Below, piece after piece: positions 13,457 through 14,958 of a stretch of DNA of 14,958 nt. Under the pieces are notes generated by a model that was given only the letters and a program-made list of their open reading frames with translations, made no database searches and was not told where the DNA came from. Position 1 is the first letter of the stretch. The number at the start of each line of letters is the position of its first letter. The translations under genes and the position numbers were made by a program. Source of the DNA: a candidate division NPL-UPA2 bacterium (GTDB lineage Bacteria; Bacillota; UBA994); assembly GCA_018725205.1 (NCBI GenBank), contig QLUB01000034.1:1-14958 (forward strand). Direction: 5' to 3'.

Positions 13457-14641
13457 TCATTTCCCACTTCTCATTAAATAGGCATACGCGGTTTCCGCCA
13501 ATAAAGCCATGCCTACGGGGATGGCGTCCTCGTCGAAGTTGAACTTCGGGTGATGAATGACGTAATCGCACTGTTTGGCGCTATTCGTGGCCCCCAACAT
13601 AAAGAAACAAGCTGGGACTTTCTCGGCGAAGTAGCTGAAGTCTTCGCCCCCCATAGTAGGGTGGGGGGCACGAAATACGTTGGCGCTGCCAAGGACTTCT
13701 TGCGCTACTTCCTCAGTTAGCGCAGTCATGACCTCGTCGTTGTATAGCGCAGGATAGCCTTGCGTATAGGTAAAGGAATAGTGGCAGCGGAAGCTGTCGC
13801 AGACGCCTTTCACGATGCGCTCAATGCGGTCCGGCATCGAGGAGCGTATTTCCGGTGACAGCGTGCGTACGGTGCCGGTCAACGTAACTTCGTCGGCAAT
13901 GACGTTTTCGCGGTATCCTCCGCGCACGGTACCAAGCGACAGCACAACAGCGGCAGCAGGGTCAATCTCACGGCTGACAATGCTTTGTAGGGCAACGATT
14001 AGATGTCCGGCAGTCACAATAGCGTCAATCGCTCCGTGCGGATGACCGCCGTGGCCACCTTTGCCCTTTACGACTATTTCAATATTGTCAGCCGCTGCAC
14101 AAACCGAACCATAACGCAGCGCAATTTGCCCTGCCGTATACTGAACTGTGCCAACGTGCAGGCCAAGCATGGCGTGCACTTGTGGGTTGTCGAGCACTCC
14201 CGCCGCGATCATCGGCAGCGCTCCCCCGGGACCTTCCTCCGCCGGTTGGAAGATAAACTTCACGTTGCCAGGGAGGTCTTTGACCTCGCTGAGGAGCTTT
14301 GCTACTCCAAGGAGTATGGCAGTATGTCCGTCATGCCCGCAGGCGTGCATTAGTCCGGGCGTTTTGGACGTGTATGTATGTTCAGCCTGTTCGGTAACCG
14401 TAAGCGCGTCCATGTCAGCGCGCAAGGCGATGGTCCTGCCCGGCGACGTGCCCCGGAGTGTGGCCACAACTCCCGTTCCGGCGACGATTTGCGGCTTAAG
14501 ACTTAGCTCCTGCAGATAGTTGAATACCAGTTGCGAAGTGCGATGTTCGGCAAAACCAACTTCGGGATGCTGATGAATGTCGCGGCGAATGGAGATTAAC
14601 TCGGGCGCCAAGGCCTGTGCGCGTTCAAGCAAGGTCGACAC
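13457..14641 (-). CDS. M20 family metal-dependent amidohydrolase
   Basis: Cytoplasmic two-metal peptidase-family enzyme that removes acyl groups from N-acyl amino acids or similar amides (HipO/AmaA/YxeP-like). The GTG start at 14641 has AGGAGGAG six bases upstream. The 394-residue length is typical. Metal-binding and catalytic residues are visible: HACGHDGHT with Cys101 and His103, PAEEGPGG with Glu135-Glu136, His162 in GLHVGT, and a late histidine in IHHPKFNFDED (363-364). KGKGGHGGHPHGAIDAI (192-208) marks the dimerisation lid domain. It opposes bofA, with 25 bases between stops and no clear terminator hairpin there. It stands between bofA and an rRNA operon and is transcribed away from the latter. 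Exact substrate (hippurate, N-acetyl amino acids, indole conjugates) cannot be told. Confidence 0.93.
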   Translation of the reverse strand: MSTLLERAQALAPELISIRRDIHQHPEVGFAEHRTSQLVFNYLQELSLKPQIVAGTGVVATLRGTSPGRTIALRADMDALTVTEQAEHTYTSKTPGLMHACGHDGHTAILLGVAKLLSEVKDLPGNVKFIFQPAEEGPGGALPMIAAGVLDNPQVHAMLGLHVGTVQYTAGQIALRYGSVCAAADNIEIVVKGKGGHGGHPHGAIDAIVTAGHLIVALQSIVSREIDPAAAVVLSLGTVRGGYRENVIADEVTLTGTVRTLSPEIRSSMPDRIERIVKGVCDSFRCHYSFTYTQGYPALYNDEVMTALTEEVAQEVLGSANVFRAPHPTMGGEDFSYFAEKVPACFFMLGATNSAKQCDYVIHHPKFNFDEDAIPVGMALLAETAYAYLMRSGK

Positions 14642-14737
14642 TAATTACTCCTCCTCTTGCAGACGAATATTTTAGGTGTAACTGGGACTAGAATAACACG
14701 AATGAGCAACAAACAGCAAAATGGATAAAGCTAGCTG

Positions 14738-14766
14738 TTGCACAGTCACAAACCGCGTGCTATAGT
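14738..14766 (+). promoter_or_regulatory. rRNA operon promoter
   Basis: TTGCAC (14738-14743), a spacer of exactly 17 bases and TATAGT (14761-14766) make the strongest sigma-A promoter in the window. Transcription would start near 14773, into the structured leader described next, which marks it as an rRNA promoter. Confidence 0.75.
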
Positions 14767-14772
14767 AGTCAA

Positions 14773-14958
14773 GCGTCGCAAGCAGCGGGCGACTTCTGAG
14801 AGATTCGACAAGTTAGTGATTCAGCTACTTGACGAGAGCGAGCCGAAGTGATAAGCTAAACTTCGCCCCATTAAGTGGCGCATCGAATCTGTGATCCTTG
14901 AAAACTGAACAATGCAGGCGCAATTGTAGAGGATGGCACATGGCACATGGCACATGGC
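14773..14958 (+). other. Leader of an rRNA operon (16S gene beyond the window)
   Basis: About 186 bases with no open gene but much pairing. AGATTCGA (14801-14808) pairs perfectly with TCGAATCT (14883-14890), closing a multibranch region that contains CGAAGT/ACTTCG (14844-14849 with 14860-14865). CCTTGAAAACTGAACA (14896-14911) is a sequence common just before rRNA genes in Bacillota. Together with the promoter upstream, this should be a pre-rRNA leader. In B. subtilis an rRNA operon also follows bofA. No 16S sequence is visible yet, so this is an inference. Confidence 0.65.
14933..14958 (+). repeat. 7-base tandem repeat at the window edge
   Basis: ATGGCAC is repeated from 14933: three full copies (14933-14953) and a partial fourth (ATGGC) cut by the window end. 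It lies between the rRNA leader motif and the expected 16S gene. The full number of copies is not visible. Confidence 0.85.

Noticed and set aside
14642..14958. tRNA or 16S sequence in the right-hand end
   Set aside because: No cloverleaf with a TTCGA-type arm and CCA end, and no 16S start sequence, could be found; only leader-like sequence is present.
1..14958. CRISPR arrays, insertion sequences or prophage genes
   Set aside because: No regularly spaced direct repeats, transposase or integrase motifs, or terminal inverted repeats with target duplications were seen.

Overview
The window looks like a chromosomal segment of an endospore-forming Bacillota, probably of the clostridial side. The evidence is a large, Alu-domain type SRP RNA, a bofA-like sporulation gene, mostly strong AGGAGG ribosome-binding sites with frequent GTG starts, and the gene order SRP RNA - dnaX - ybaB/yaaK - recR - yaaL - bofA - rRNA operon, which is the order I know from Bacillus subtilis. 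No tRNA, CRISPR array, intact insertion sequence or phage gene was seen.

Layout. (1) Positions 2-4918, plus strand: the 3' nine-tenths of a dihydroxy-acid dehydratase family gene, a 322-base gap, then a complete three-part TRAP transporter (dctQ, dctM, dctP) closed by a strong terminator. Uptake of an organic or sugar acid followed by its dehydration is a plausible joint role, but the substrate is unknown. (2) 5050-6939: a promoter and a two-gene, overlapping pair encoding two GNAT-fold proteins (a DUF2156 protein and an Eis-like acetyltransferase), ending at a convergent terminator. (3) 6945-8954, minus strand: a cytoplasmic gamma-glutamyltranspeptidase-like gene, preceded by the broken remains of a DUF4163/DUF3298 (PdaC/RsiV-like) gene. 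(4) 9070-9885: a tungstate-binding lipoprotein gene (tupA) without its permease or ATPase. (5) 9928-13431: SRP RNA with promoter and terminator, then dnaX, ybaB, recR, a yaaL (DUF2508) fragment and bofA. (6) 13457-14641, minus strand: an M20 amidohydrolase. (7) 14738-14958: a strong promoter and structured leader of an rRNA operon whose 16S gene should start just past the window edge. The window ends inside a 7-base tandem repeat.

The informational block (SRP RNA to bofA) is housekeeping and sporulation. The rest is uptake and breakdown of small organic molecules (TRAP and dehydratase, gamma-glutamyl compounds, N-acyl amino acids) plus tungstate binding.

I did not find a clearly new multi-gene system. 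The observations most worth a second look are the yaaL-bofA fusion with a perfect hairpin at its junction, the coupled DUF2156/GNAT pair, the collapsed PdaC/RsiV-like gene, the dehydratase-TRAP cassette with its different base composition, and the tandem repeat in the rRNA leader.
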